A DNA stretch of 64,000 nt from Cytobacillus sp. NCCP-133 (GCF_026011715.1 NZ_BRVM01000014.1:1-64000), one strand, 5' to 3'. Positions 1 through 9,252 are shown, counted from the stretch's first letter. Translations and numbers: made by a program. Notes: generated by a model from the sequence alone, not told the origin.

Positions 1-174
1 TATGTTTGATCTCTAGGAGATTATCGCATATAAAAAAGCGACAAACCATGTGGGCGTAGTTTGACGCTTACCTTTATACTATTAAAAGTAAATAACTTTA
101 TTATTAATGAACAGCAAAATCGAGTTCTTCCTTAGCAAAATAAACTGTATTCTTGGTCAAATTAAACGTTCCCT

Positions 175-222
175 AACACGAGCGAAAATCGGAATCACCA
201 TCCGATTTTCCTCGTGTTTTTT
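175..222. terminator. Strong rho-independent terminator-like hairpin
   Basis: AACACGAG and AAAATCGGA are followed by a short loop and then TCCGATTTT and CTCGTGTT with a T run. The long, nearly perfect stem ending in TTTTTT is a typical intrinsic terminator. No gene inside the window clearly feeds into it from the left. Confidence 0.75.
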
Positions 223-280
223 GTTGGATGAAAAGAGAGAGGAAAAAGCCTGGCGAGAAAGAACGTGGTGTTAAAACAAA

Positions 281-332
281 ATAAAGTTTGCAGAATGAGA
301 AAAAAGTCTGCATAAGAAGAATAAAGTTTGCA
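281..332. repeat. Three 12-bp repeats at exact 20-bp period
   Basis: ATAAAGTTTGCA (281-292), AAAAAGTCTGCA (301-312) and ATAAAGTTTGCA (321-332) recur at exactly 20-bp spacing. Phased repeats of this size are typical of transposase binding sites at the ends of Tn7/Tn5053/Tn552-type elements. A fragment of such a transposase lies at 1804-1979, so this is plausibly the end of that element. Confidence 0.55.
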
Positions 333-612
333 TAAAGCCCCGTGAGTGTATCCGGTATATGGATATATAAACGGGGTTTTTTATGTGGATTTATGGCCGT
401 ATCTGTAAGGAATTCCCTTACGGGAAGAGTAACCCTTGAGTAAGTAGGGTGAAAGGGATGTCCCAATGTCTCTCTAAAGGTATACAGACCCGAAACTGAT
501 TTAATGAACGAATGCCCACACCATGTAACGTGTAAAATGCTTCAAGTGGTTTCTCTTATGAAAATAAATATAAATAAATAATAAGGGGTTGGTCTGGATT
601 GTCAACACTAAA

Positions 613-1446
613 CTAGACAGATTTTATAAGGTGTCCAAGTTTGTATTCAACTGGGCTTAAATAGCCTAAGGTTCCGTGAATACGAATGTGGTTGAACCAA
701 TGAACATAGTCATTGAATTCTCTCGTTAACTCTTCTAAACTTGTAAAATGCTTTCCTCTGACAAACTCGGTCTTGATGATTTTAAACGTTGCCTCAGCTA
801 CTGCATTATCATAGGGGCAGCCTTTCTTGCTTAAGGATCTCTTAATATCAAAAGTCTTCAGAGCTTCATCTATCAGCGTATTCTTAAACTCGCTTCCACG
901 ATCGGTATGAAAATATTCAATTTTCCTGAGGTCCTTTTTAATGGACGCAAAAGCCCGATAGACCAATGCTGCATCTTTGTTTGGTCCTGTACTGGACCCA
1001 ATAATTTCACGGTTGAAGAGATCAACAAAGACACATGCGTAATGCCATTTTTGATTGACTCTTACATATGTTAAATCGCTTACAACTACTGTTAATTCTT
1101 CTTCCTGGTCAAACGCACGGTTTAATTCGTTCCTTTGAGCGGAATCGTTACAGCCTTTTGAATGTGGCTTAAACTGAGCGACTGTATAACTCGACACCAA
1201 TCCTTGTTCATTCATAATTCGGCCAATACGGCGCCTGGAAACCTGATGCCCAAGCTTTTTTAGTTCCACCTTGATCTTTCTGGTTCCATAATTCTGACGG
1301 CTGTTTTGGAAAATTTCAATGTTCGTTGAGGTTAAATCGTCCTCAGCGGGCCTTTCTTTTGCTTCATAGTATTAGGTACTTCTTGAAATCTGCAGGACCT
1401 TGCACATTGCTGATATCGAGTATTTGTGTTGATTATTCTTGATCAC
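613..1446 (-). pseudogene. IS3-family transposase OrfB (rve core), interrupted by a stop
   Basis: This is the catalytic DDE integrase subunit of an IS3/IS150-type element. Motifs include VVVSDLTYVR, YFHTDRGSEF and the region KKGCPYDNAVAEATFKIIKTE, which carries the catalytic Glu. The frame can be followed upstream to a GTG at 1446, just after the end of orfA. In this frame a TAA stop at 1372-1374 falls where family members have a Tyr after R-S-T (normally RS[ST]YYY). Only the part from about 1269 onward is open with an ATG, and it lacks the N-terminal HTH_21 region. The stop is seen directly; loss of function is inferred. Confidence 0.8.
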
Positions 1447-1448
1447 AA

Positions 1449-1733
1449 TTACTTTCGTCCTAGTATCAGCGCGGCTTGCTTTAAAATATCGTTCTCCATC
1501 ATCAGCTGCTTATTTTCTTTCCGTAACCTCACCAGCTCTTGTTCTTCCGGAGACAGATTATCCTTTTCTTTGAATGATCCTGACTTCTGACTCTGGCTCA
1601 CCCACTTATCCAATGAAGAAGGCGTGAGGTCATATTCACGAATAAGATCCTTTCTAGGCTTTCCGTTCTGATAGAGCTGCACAATCTGTTGTTTGAATTC
1701 CGGAGTAAATGTCCGGCGTTCTTTCTTAGTCAT
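1449..1733 (-). CDS. IS3-family transposase OrfA (HTH_Tnp_1)
   Basis: This 94-residue protein starts MTKKERRTFTPEFKQQIVQL, the standard opening of IS3-family OrfA. A helix-turn-helix follows (about residues 12-50), then a leucine-zipper-like tail (LVRLRKENKQLMMENDILKQA, residues about 68-88). OrfA binds the element ends and, when fused to OrfB by -1 frameshifting, forms the active transposase. It looks intact, but its partner orfB downstream carries a stop codon. Length is normal for the family. Confidence 0.85.
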   Translation of the reverse strand: MTKKERRTFTPEFKQQIVQLYQNGKPRKDLIREYDLTPSSLDKWVSQSQKSGSFKEKDNLSPEEQELVRLRKENKQLMMENDILKQAALILGRK

Positions 1734-1775
1734 AGTAGTTTCTCCTCAAATGTATTATCTGTAGTCTACTTGACC

Positions 1776-1979
1776 TTAATTTTTCTGTTCAACTAAGTGT
1801 AGCCTATCCACACGGCGATGGTAATCCTCCTCAAGCCACCGCCAGAACCTTTCATTCAGTTCATCGAGCGACATGGCAGGTTCTGCCTGCAATAAAGGAT
1901 AGAATCGTGTCTGAACCGTTTTGAAAAAGCGTTCAATTTTCCCTTTGCTTCTAGGATCGTACGGACGGGTGTGGGCCAA
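1776..1979 (-). pseudogene. Fragment of TniA/TnsB-like DDE transposase
   Basis: About 58 residues of a retroviral-integrase-type transposase remain. The stretch HTRPYDPRSKGKIERFFKTV carries the third catalytic residue (Glu in KGKIERFF). It continues through the region normally followed by the Mu-type C-terminal domain, and homology stops at DYHRRVDR (about 1804). The last residues are encoded by the IS3 end. The 5' part, with the first two catalytic Asp residues, is missing. This family normally works with an AAA+ ATPase partner, which is absent. Confidence 0.7.
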
Positions 1980-1998
1980 AAAATATCGGAATGTTTTG

Positions 1999-2128
1999 AA
2001 TTATATACGGGCATTATAATCGACTAATTCTGGACAGGCAATACCGTCAACTTTAGATAATTCAAGGGTGTCAAAAACACCAATGTCTAATCTTGTTTGG
2101 GTGAAATTTCCTATTTTTATTTTAAAGA
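1999..2128 (-). other. Short unexplained open stretch, possible gene remnant
   Basis: On the minus strand about 43 codons are open without a start codon, ending with a TAA near 1999. The translated tail contains DTLELSKVDGIACPELVDYN, which looks protein-like rather than random. I do not recognise it. It may be the 3' remnant of a gene cut off by the promoter region of the siderophore operon, or it may be chance. Confidence 0.2.
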
Positions 2129-2191
2129 TTGACTATGATAATCATTATCAATTATGATAAATGAGGTAATTGATACTGATATTCATTCTCA
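2129..2191 (+). promoter_or_regulatory. Fur-controlled promoter of the siderophore operon
   Basis: A sigma-A promoter is visible: TTGACT at 2129-2134 and TATGAT at 2153-2158, with 18 bp spacing. A perfect 7-1-7 Fur box TGATAATCATTATCA (2136-2150) fills the spacer, so Fur binding would block RNA polymerase. A weaker second box TGATATTCATTCTCA lies at 2177-2191. The arrangement predicts strong repression under iron-replete conditions for the biosynthesis genes that start at 2261. Confidence 0.85.
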
Positions 2192-2260
2192 ATGTTGAAC
2201 TCTAATCAGTAATATCAATTACTGTAATATCCGTAATTAAATAAAAAGGAGTGTCTATTT

Positions 2261-3610
2261 ATGATCAAATTTAAAATGGAGAACAAGTATTTAGAATTAC
2301 AAAATCAAAAAGAATCGAATGCCAGATCCTATCCACGTTGTTTTCCGCTGGTAATCGAGAAAGCTGAAGGATTAATGATAACGGATGTGGAAGGAAAAGT
2401 ATTTTATGATTGTTTAAGCGGTGCGGGAACATTGGCATTGGGGCATAATCACCAAGTTGTAATTGAAGCAATAGAAGGTGTGCTAAAGCGGCAAATTCCT
2501 TTACATACCCTTGATCTGGCAACTCCTTTGAAAATCGAATTTATACAAGAGATTATCTCCGTATTGCCTTTGGAGTTGAGGGACTCGACTAAAATACAGT
2601 TTTGTGGCCCAACCGGTGCCGATGGTGTCGAGGCAGCGATTAAATTAGTAAAAAATGCCACTAACGGGAAGTCCGTTTTAGCGTTTCAAGGGGGTTACCA
2701 CGGTTCGACCCAAGCTACGATGTCTATGAGTGGAAATTTAAGCAAGAAACAACATTTGCAAAGTTTATTGCCGGATGTTCATTTTTTGCCCTTCCCTTAT
2801 GAATACCGTTGCCCATTTGGGATAGGGGAAGGTAAGACTGCCAAAATTAGTGCGCAATATATTGAAAATTTATTAGACGATTGTGAAAGTGGCATTGCGT
2901 CCCCCTGCGGTATGATAGTTGAAACAGTACAAGGGGAAGGCGGGTCAATCCCAGCTGATATTGAATGGTTAAAAGAAATGAGGCGTATTACCGCAGAAAG
3001 AGGGATTCCTTTAATTATCGATGAAGTTCAAACAGGAATTGGGAGAACTGGAGAAATGTTTTCTTTTGAACATGCAGGGATCATTCCAGATGTGATTGTT
3101 TGTTCAAAAGCAATAGGCGGCAGTCTTCCAATGTCAGTTGTTATTTATAAAGAAGAACTGGATCAATGGAATCCAGGGGCCCATATTGGTACTTTCCGCG
3201 GCAATCTGTTGGGAATGGCTACAGGTCTGGCAACTTTAAGATATATAAAAGAAAAACATCTACTTGAAAATGTAAAAGCACGCAGCAGGCAATTATTTGA
3301 AAGGCTTAACGGTTTAAAAGAAAAATATAAGGAGATTGGCGATGTTCGTGGAAGAGGGTTGATGATAGGGGTTGAAATTGTAAATCCAAAAGAACCCAAA
3401 GATTGTCTGGGGCACTATCCACAATTTGAGGAACTGGCTAAAAAAGTTCAGGAGAGATGCTTTCATAATGGCATGATTCTTGAAGTAGGGGGACGCCACT
3501 CTGCAGTCATGCGTTTCTTGCCTCCATTGATCATTACAGAAAATGAAGCCGCTGAAGTTCTGGATATATTTGAGAAGTCTGTAGTTGAAGCTATTCAAAT
3601 GATCAAATAA
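2261..3610 (+). CDS. dat: 2,4-diaminobutyrate:2-oxoglutarate aminotransferase (class III PLP)
   Basis: This protein is predicted to transfer an amino group from glutamate to aspartate semialdehyde, giving L-2,4-diaminobutyrate (DABA), the amine building block of the siderophore. Its 449 residues match class III aminotransferases of the DABA type (Dat, RhbA, AcsF). Features are ESNARSYPR near the N-terminus, FCGPTGADGVEAAIKL for the cofactor phosphate, IIDEVQTGIGRTG, and PLP lysine 283 in CSKAIGG. The ATG has a GGAGTG site 8 nt upstream. It is the first gene behind the Fur-boxed promoter. Its presence in place of SbnA/SbnB separates this locus from staphyloferrin B clusters and matches AcsF of achromobactin clusters. 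Confidence 0.88.
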   Translation: MIKFKMENKYLELQNQKESNARSYPRCFPLVIEKAEGLMITDVEGKVFYDCLSGAGTLALGHNHQVVIEAIEGVLKRQIPLHTLDLATPLKIEFIQEIISVLPLELRDSTKIQFCGPTGADGVEAAIKLVKNATNGKSVLAFQGGYHGSTQATMSMSGNLSKKQHLQSLLPDVHFLPFPYEYRCPFGIGEGKTAKISAQYIENLLDDCESGIASPCGMIVETVQGEGGSIPADIEWLKEMRRITAERGIPLIIDEVQTGIGRTGEMFSFEHAGIIPDVIVCSKAIGGSLPMSVVIYKEELDQWNPGAHIGTFRGNLLGMATGLATLRYIKEKHLLENVKARSRQLFERLNGLKEKYKEIGDVRGRGLMIGVEIVNPKEPKDCLGHYPQFEELAKKVQERCFHNGMILEVGGRHSAVMRFLPPLIITENEAAEVLDIFEKSVVEAIQMIK

Positions 3611-3612
3611 CA

Positions 3613-5043
3613 ATGAAAATGTTGATCAATTTGAAGAAGCATACTGTTTTATTTGCTATCCTTATTGGCGCCTTTTCTCTAGTATTAACGAATAGTGCCT
3701 TTAATATATTATTGCCGAATTTTGTTGAAATGTACAATATTTCAACGGTGTATGGCGGTTGGATTATCGCACTTTATCTGTTGGCAATGACGATAACAAT
3801 GCCGTTGACCGCTTGTATTGTCGATCGCCTCGGCAGAAAAAAAACGTACATTTTGGGAATTGGGTTATATGGTGTGTTTTCCATTATAGGAGGCATATTT
3901 TCACAATATGTACAGACGATACTGATTGTGCGCTTTATGCATGGCGTCTCAGCTGGTTTAATGATCCCGTTATCGTTAGTTTTATTATTTGATATTTACA
4001 GTAAGGAAGTGCGCGGAAAAGTGACTGGTGCATGGGGAATGCTGTTAACCATTGCACCGGCTGTTGGCCCAACGTTTGGAGGCTTCATTATTCAGTTTGG
4101 AGAGATGAAGCATCTTTTCTGGATCAATGTTCCTTTCGCGCTGCTTTCCTTAATACTGTGCTACAGGCAAATCACCCCAGATACACCTGCACACAGAAAA
4201 ACAATCCGCCTTCAAGGCATTGGATTAATGGTATTAGGTGTTGGCGGACTGAGTTTGGGCATTCAGATGGTTTCAAATCAGACATTTCCGGGATGGGCGG
4301 CAAGTGCATTGCTTATTTTAGGTGCAGTTATTTTAGTTCGTTTTATTCAATTGGAGGATAGACAAAAGGAACCTCTTATTCGTTTCAGACTGTTACAGAA
4401 TCCGGTATACGCTGCCTCGGTTATTATGTCAGCAGTCCATGCTTCAGTTATGTTTGGTGTTATTTTTATATTGCCCTTGATGTTCCAAGAGGTGTTTGAT
4501 TTATCACCTTCATTAACAGGTGTACTCTTTATTCCTACAGCCATTTGCACAAGTTTGTTTGTATGGATCGGAGGGAACTTAATTGATTCGGGCAAATCAA
4601 TGCGTTTTATTGTTTATGGCATCGGCCTGATTGCCATTTCCATATTATTTTTTGCATTTATCCCAAAAGGAGTGCCATTAATTTTAATTTTCATCCTAAT
4701 GGCAGGTAGAGGAATAGGTGTGGGTTTATCGAATATGCCCGTCACGACTATTGGGCTTAATTCACTCAAGGATGATGATCTGCACGAAGGTTCAACATTG
4801 TCCAATACAATCAAACGGTTGGCATCTTCTTTTTCAGTAATACTATTATCCGTTTATTACGATATCCGCTGGCATATGATCATTCAGTCCGGAGAAAGGC
4901 CGGAACTTGCAAAATGGATTGCGTTAAAAGAAGAATCCCTAATGCTAGGGGTTTGCATGCTATTAACATTACCGTTGGCTTCATTCTTAAATAGATCAAA
5001 AGTAAATGAAGGTGTTGAAAATGTCAGAAAAAAAACGATTTAA
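3613..5043 (+). CDS. MFS siderophore exporter, DHA2/EmrB type
   Basis: This 476-residue membrane protein has about 14 predicted hydrophobic segments. The MFS loop motif DRLGRKKT follows segment 2 and the antiporter-type motif AVGPTFGG lies near residues 148-155, both typical of proton-driven exporters. It begins 2 nt after the aminotransferase stop, with no clear ribosome binding site, so translation is probably coupled. Its position matches SbnD of staphyloferrin B and YhcA of achromobactin loci, hence the predicted role in secreting the finished siderophore. Substrate is inferred from context only. Confidence 0.85.
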   Translation: MKMLINLKKHTVLFAILIGAFSLVLTNSAFNILLPNFVEMYNISTVYGGWIIALYLLAMTITMPLTACIVDRLGRKKTYILGIGLYGVFSIIGGIFSQYVQTILIVRFMHGVSAGLMIPLSLVLLFDIYSKEVRGKVTGAWGMLLTIAPAVGPTFGGFIIQFGEMKHLFWINVPFALLSLILCYRQITPDTPAHRKTIRLQGIGLMVLGVGGLSLGIQMVSNQTFPGWAASALLILGAVILVRFIQLEDRQKEPLIRFRLLQNPVYAASVIMSAVHASVMFGVIFILPLMFQEVFDLSPSLTGVLFIPTAICTSLFVWIGGNLIDSGKSMRFIVYGIGLIAISILFFAFIPKGVPLILIFILMAGRGIGVGLSNMPVTTIGLNSLKDDDLHEGSTLSNTIKRLASSFSVILLSVYYDIRWHMIIQSGERPELAKWIALKEESLMLGVCMLLTLPLASFLNRSKVNEGVENVRKKTI

Positions 5044-6700
5044 CAGTCGCGATCAAGCAAATTTCCATACGTGCAAAACATTATTAAATTGTTACATTAG
5101 AGAGTTCTGCGGTGAAAACCCCAACTTATTTTCAGTCAATAAAGATGCTTATTCTATATATTTCCCAGTGAGTAACGCAATAATATCAGGGTCTCTTTCG
5201 TTCTATTCAGCACTGGGTGAACACGAATATGCCAATTATTATGTAAATGGAGTTGGAAAGCTTGATTATACTTATTTAATTGAACTGATTGTTAATGATA
5301 TAAAGGGTAAGCATCCTGAAATAAAGGCAGAACGTTCGACTGATTTTTTCAATAAAGTTGGCAATAGCTTTCATAAACTGGCCTTATTTTTAGACCATTC
5401 CGTTGAACAACATAAATGGGATTATATAACGTCAGAGCAATCACTCTTGTATGGGCATCCGTTCCATCCCTTTCCAAAAAATACATTAGGGTTTACGGAA
5501 GATGAGGTTAAAAGGTTTTGTCCCGAACTCCGAACTTCTTTTCAGTTATGTTATTTAGCTGTCAGAAAAGATATTTTTCAAGAAGAATGGGTGTCAGAAG
5601 AAAAACGGGTTAAATTGCATGACAGTATTATAGAGCATGTACGAGAAGTACTAAAAGACAAATTGGATTCCTACGAAATTTTACCCATCCATCCTTGGCA
5701 ATACGAGCATGTAAAAACAGTAAAAGATGTCTTGGATTATATAAATCAGGAGAAAATCATCCCGTTAGGTAGCTTTGGCCCTGTGGCATACCCAACATCT
5801 TCGGTTCGTACGGTGTATATTCCTGAAATGAATTGCAACATCAAGCTTTCGCTGAACATTCAAATCACAAATATGATGAGAACCAATAATAAAGAACAAA
5901 TGCGCCGAACAATGGATGCCGCCAGATACATATTACATAGAAACGGATTCGGGGCGCAATCAAATACAAAAATAGCATATGAAACAGGGATATGTACATG
6001 TCAATTTGCAAGTGAAGATGTGACAAAATTATTTACAATTGTCTATCGCCCAATTGAATTCAATCTAGAAACAACCTATGTTCTATCCAGCTTAATAGAA
6101 ATCCCAGTTAATTGTAAACATTCCCGACTTTACTCTCTGATAAAAAGTCAACATATAGAGTTAGGGGCCTGGCTCAAACAATATTTGGACATTTCATTAT
6201 TACCTATAGTCCGTTTAGCAGAAGAGAAAGGCATTCATTTTGAGGCGCACTTACAAAACTCTTTACTAACAATAAGGAATGGTTTTCCGCACACCTTTAT
6301 TATTAGAGATTTGGAAGGCGTAAGTGTAAATCAAGAAAAGGTTGAAGATGATGTTGATCCGACAGGTCCTCTTTTCTACAAAAAAGAAGAAGCCTGGGCA
6401 CGGACATCCTATTATTTTATTGTTAACCATTTAGGATCTTTAATCCATGCAATGGCCAAAGATGCAAATGTGAAAGAAGAACATTTTTGGGCGATTGTAC
6501 GTCATGTTCTTCTTCAAGAATATGAAAATAATTCAAATGAATTCATTCTTCATTTACTGACAACTGAAACGTTTGCTGCCAAAAAAAATATGATAAGTTG
6601 TCTTTGGGGAAATAGTGAGACACCGTCCTATATTCCGGTGGAAAATATATTGAAAAAATTAGGGAGTGAAACCTATGGCAACGCTAAGTTACTTGTATAA
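5021..6700 (+). CDS. NIS siderophore synthetase 1 (IucA/IucC family, likely SbnE/AcsD-type)
   Basis: This ATP-dependent synthetase adenylates a carboxylate and couples it to an amine or alcohol. Family motifs are GHPFHPFPKNTLGF (from about residue 145), HPWQ (224-227), KLSLNIQITN, HLQN (from 410, ATP/Mg binding) and a C-terminal FhuF-like region. The ATG at 5021 is chosen because AAGGTG lies 6 nt upstream; a start at 5006 lacks such a site. The gene overlaps the exporter by 23 nt. By order and family it is the best candidate for the first condensation on citrate (type A), but the assignment of substrate among the three synthetases is an inference. Confidence 0.85.
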   Translation: MSEKKRFNSRDQANFHTCKTLLNCYIREFCGENPNLFSVNKDAYSIYFPVSNAIISGSLSFYSALGEHEYANYYVNGVGKLDYTYLIELIVNDIKGKHPEIKAERSTDFFNKVGNSFHKLALFLDHSVEQHKWDYITSEQSLLYGHPFHPFPKNTLGFTEDEVKRFCPELRTSFQLCYLAVRKDIFQEEWVSEEKRVKLHDSIIEHVREVLKDKLDSYEILPIHPWQYEHVKTVKDVLDYINQEKIIPLGSFGPVAYPTSSVRTVYIPEMNCNIKLSLNIQITNMMRTNNKEQMRRTMDAARYILHRNGFGAQSNTKIAYETGICTCQFASEDVTKLFTIVYRPIEFNLETTYVLSSLIEIPVNCKHSRLYSLIKSQHIELGAWLKQYLDISLLPIVRLAEEKGIHFEAHLQNSLLTIRNGFPHTFIIRDLEGVSVNQEKVEDDVDPTGPLFYKKEEAWARTSYYFIVNHLGSLIHAMAKDANVKEEHFWAIVRHVLLQEYENNSNEFILHLLTTETFAAKKNMISCLWGNSETPSYIPVENILKKLGSETYGNAKLLV

Positions 6701-8462
6701 ACACAAGGCATCATTGATGGAAGAAGTAAAAGAGAGGATTATGCGCCAGACGTTGGAGGCCTTATTTTTTGAAGATATTATAAAAGCAATTAAAAAGGGA
6801 ACCGATTGGGTTTTTAACGGAAAAAGCGGTAAAGGAGATATCATCCAATATTCGTGTAAAGCAGTTGAGAAATGGTCATTCGGCCGAATAAAAATTGAAA
6901 AAAATTCTATTAAAAGAGAAGGAGAGAAATGCACAAATCTATATCTGTTTCTTGAAGAGGTTATACAAAATAACTTAACAGGTTCATATACTTCTCAATT
7001 TATTCATGAGCTACTAGAAACGTTAGTAAAGGATCATCAATCAAAGCAGTTCCAATTAGATCAAATACCAGAACAGGACCAACACTATGAAGCGTTGGAA
7101 AGTCATATGGTGGATGGTCACCCTTATCATCCAAGCTATAAATCAAGAATCGGTTTTTCTTTAGAAGATAATTTTGCTTATGGACCGGAATTCAATCAGG
7201 AAGTTTTAATATACTGGGTTGCAGTAAATCAACAACTAATAGATGTCAATACTTTAAAAAAGATGTCATTTGAAGAAATCATAAAACATCATATAAAAAA
7301 TGAAGATAAACTCAGGTTTTTACAGGTGCTTAAAGAAAAAGGCAGCGAAGAAAAGAATTATGTTTTCTTGCCAGTACACCCTTGGCAACTGAAAAACAAA
7401 ATTCAATCTCTCTTTGTTCAACAATTAATGGATAAAGATATTGTAATCTTGGGAACAGCAAACAGTACTTATAGAGCACAGCAATCGATCCGTTCTTTAT
7501 CTCGTCGCGAAAAAACAGAAGCACCCTATATAAAATTCCCTTTAAGTATAACAAATACTTCCACCAGTCGTATTTTAGCCCATCATACAACTCAGAATGC
7601 CCCGTTAATAAGTGATTGGCTAAACAAAATCATAGAAGATGACTCGTTATTAAAAAAGGAAAAATTTCAGATTTTAAGAGAAGTAATGGGAATATCTTTT
7701 CGATACGATCAGCTAAATTCAATTCAATACGGTATGACTTATGGAACTCTCGGCGCTATATTCAGAGAAAACGTTTCGACATATCTTGAAGATAATGAAG
7801 AAGCTTGGCCGCTAAATGCTCTATCGCATATTCAAAAGAACGGAAAACTATTTATCCAAGCTGCGATAGATCAATATGGGGTTGAAGCTTGGAGTGAAGC
7901 GCTTATTAAAGTTGTGACAATCCCAATTATACATCTATTGTTCGCTCACGGGATCGCGCTGGAATCCCACGCCCAAAATATTATCCTGGTCATTGAAAAC
8001 CAATTCCCGAAAAGAATCATTATTAAAGATTTGCATGATGGCGTTCGCTACACTCCTGATCAACTTTTAAAACCGGATTGGGCACCAAAATTAAATCCGG
8101 AGCCGGAAAGTCACAGGAAGTTTAATAGATATTCGTTCATTCAGGCCAAAGATTCAGCAGAAGTAAGAGACTATACCTATGATGCATTTTTCTTTATCTG
8201 CATGACAGAAATTTGTTTTGCTTTTGAAAAATCCGGCTTGAGTGAGAAAGATTTTTGGCGTACATGTGTAAAAACGATAGCAGCCTATCAAAATGCTCAC
8301 CCTGAATTTGCAGAACGGTTTAAAATGTTTGATTTATTTTCTGAGGATGCATTGATCGAAGAAATGACTAAGCGCCGTATTTACGGTGACGGCCAGTTGT
8401 ATTTCCGTAAAGCAAAAAATCCTTTGCTGCTGGCGTGGACTGAAATAAATGAAAAAAAATAA
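6675..8462 (+). CDS. NIS siderophore synthetase 2 (IucA/IucC family, likely SbnF/AcsA-type)
   Basis: This is the second NIS synthetase, 595 residues from the ATG at 6675, which has GGGAG 8 nt upstream. The motifs are complete: GHPYHPSYKSRIGF (from about residue 148), HPWQ (235), KFPLSITNTSTSR, HAQN (432) and IIKDLHDG. It overlaps the previous gene by 26 nt. In staphyloferrin B clusters the synthetase at this position (SbnF) acts on the mono-substituted citrate, and AcsA plays the comparable part in achromobactin. A type C role is therefore proposed, without direct proof from sequence. Confidence 0.85.
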   Translation: MATLSYLYKHKASLMEEVKERIMRQTLEALFFEDIIKAIKKGTDWVFNGKSGKGDIIQYSCKAVEKWSFGRIKIEKNSIKREGEKCTNLYLFLEEVIQNNLTGSYTSQFIHELLETLVKDHQSKQFQLDQIPEQDQHYEALESHMVDGHPYHPSYKSRIGFSLEDNFAYGPEFNQEVLIYWVAVNQQLIDVNTLKKMSFEEIIKHHIKNEDKLRFLQVLKEKGSEEKNYVFLPVHPWQLKNKIQSLFVQQLMDKDIVILGTANSTYRAQQSIRSLSRREKTEAPYIKFPLSITNTSTSRILAHHTTQNAPLISDWLNKIIEDDSLLKKEKFQILREVMGISFRYDQLNSIQYGMTYGTLGAIFRENVSTYLEDNEEAWPLNALSHIQKNGKLFIQAAIDQYGVEAWSEALIKVVTIPIIHLLFAHGIALESHAQNIILVIENQFPKRIIIKDLHDGVRYTPDQLLKPDWAPKLNPEPESHRKFNRYSFIQAKDSAEVRDYTYDAFFFICMTEICFAFEKSGLSEKDFWRTCVKTIAAYQNAHPEFAERFKMFDLFSEDALIEEMTKRRIYGDGQLYFRKAKNPLLLAWTEINEKK

Positions 8463-9252
8463 ACTTAAAGAAAAGATTAAAAAAAAGCAGCCTGTTTTTG
8501 GAATGTTTGCATCTATCCCACATCCCATTATGGTTGAACTAATTGGCCATGCGGAGTTTGATTTTGTCATTATAGATTACGAACATACATCAACGAATAT
8601 GGAAACAATTGAAGAAATGGTCCGTGCTGCGGAGTTAGTGGGAATTACACCGCTTGTCCGTATTTCGAAAGTCGATCGGATCGAAATCTTGAAAGTGCTT
8701 GATTGTGGAGCTCAAGGAATCGTAATACCTAGTGTTACCCAAAAGGAACAAATAGAAAAGGCAATTAACTATGCTTTCTATCATCCAATTGGTATGAGAA
8801 GTCTTAATAGCGGTAGGCCGGGACTTTTTGCAAAATATTCTTTAAGGGATTATATCTCCAAGGCAAATGAAGAGATCATGATCGTGCCAATGATTGAAAG
8901 CCTGGAAGGAATTCAGGGAAGTGAATCTATTTTATCATTGCCGCAAGTTAGCTTCGTTCTGGAAGGAGCGGCTGACCTTTCTCAATCACTTGCTGTGCCA
9001 TGGGAGACAGATCATCTGGAAGTTCAAAACCATCTAGAAAAATTATATGAAGTCTCAAAGCATTGTAACGTACCTTACGCAATTGTCTCCCGACATCCTA
9101 ATAACCATAGAAAGTGGTTGGAAAAAGGGGTACATATTTTTGTATTGGGGGATGAAAGAGGTACAGCATTTCGGGCATATATGGAAAAATTGAATGAATA
9201 CCGAAGTTTAATTGGAGGTCAGAATGAATTCTATAAAAAAATTAATAAATGA
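8449..9252 (+). CDS. sbnG: SbnG-like citrate synthase (HpcH/HpaI aldolase family)
   Basis: This TIM-barrel class II aldolase-family protein is predicted to condense oxaloacetate with acetyl-CoA to citrate, as SbnG does for staphyloferrin B. Its 267 residues are close to the SbnG length. Visible family motifs are FDFVIIDYEHTSTN (residues 34-47), MIESLEGI with the metal-binding Glu, and LEGAADLSQSL with the metal-binding Asp. It overlaps the upstream synthetase by 14 nt. A dedicated citrate source would uncouple siderophore production from the TCA cycle, which is often shut down in iron starvation. AcsB has the same role in achromobactin loci. Confidence 0.85.
   Translation: MKKNKLKEKIKKKQPVFGMFASIPHPIMVELIGHAEFDFVIIDYEHTSTNMETIEEMVRAAELVGITPLVRISKVDRIEILKVLDCGAQGIVIPSVTQKEQIEKAINYAFYHPIGMRSLNSGRPGLFAKYSLRDYISKANEEIMIVPMIESLEGIQGSESILSLPQVSFVLEGAADLSQSLAVPWETDHLEVQNHLEKLYEVSKHCNVPYAIVSRHPNNHRKWLEKGVHIFVLGDERGTAFRAYMEKLNEYRSLIGGQNEFYKKINK

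Larger units (their letters stand above)
1..598. other. Gene-free flank of mobile-element debris
   Basis: No convincing coding region is seen here. An open frame on the minus strand (173-466) has a composition and position typical of translated transposon-end DNA rather than a gene, and it runs across a terminator hairpin and a repeat trio that are annotated separately. The stretch probably represents the end of an old transposon plus flanking DNA. Confidence 0.5.
599..1803 (-). mobile_element. IS3-family insertion sequence, IS150-like
   Basis: The orfA/orfB pair on the minus strand is bounded by imperfect inverted repeats: CAACACTAAACTAGACAG near 601 and, on the other strand, CTACACTTAGTTGAACAG near 1785-1802. 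The element is about 1.2 kb, usual for IS3 elements. Exact ends are estimated from the inverted repeats. orfB contains an in-frame stop, so the copy is probably unable to transpose by itself. Its right end abuts a truncated TniA-like transposase fragment. Confidence 0.75.

Noticed and set aside
173-466. 97-residue minus-strand open frame with a GHPFHP-like start
   Set aside because: It resembles the NIS motif only by chance. The frame crosses the 20-bp repeat trio and ends in a terminator hairpin, and it lacks any other family motif.
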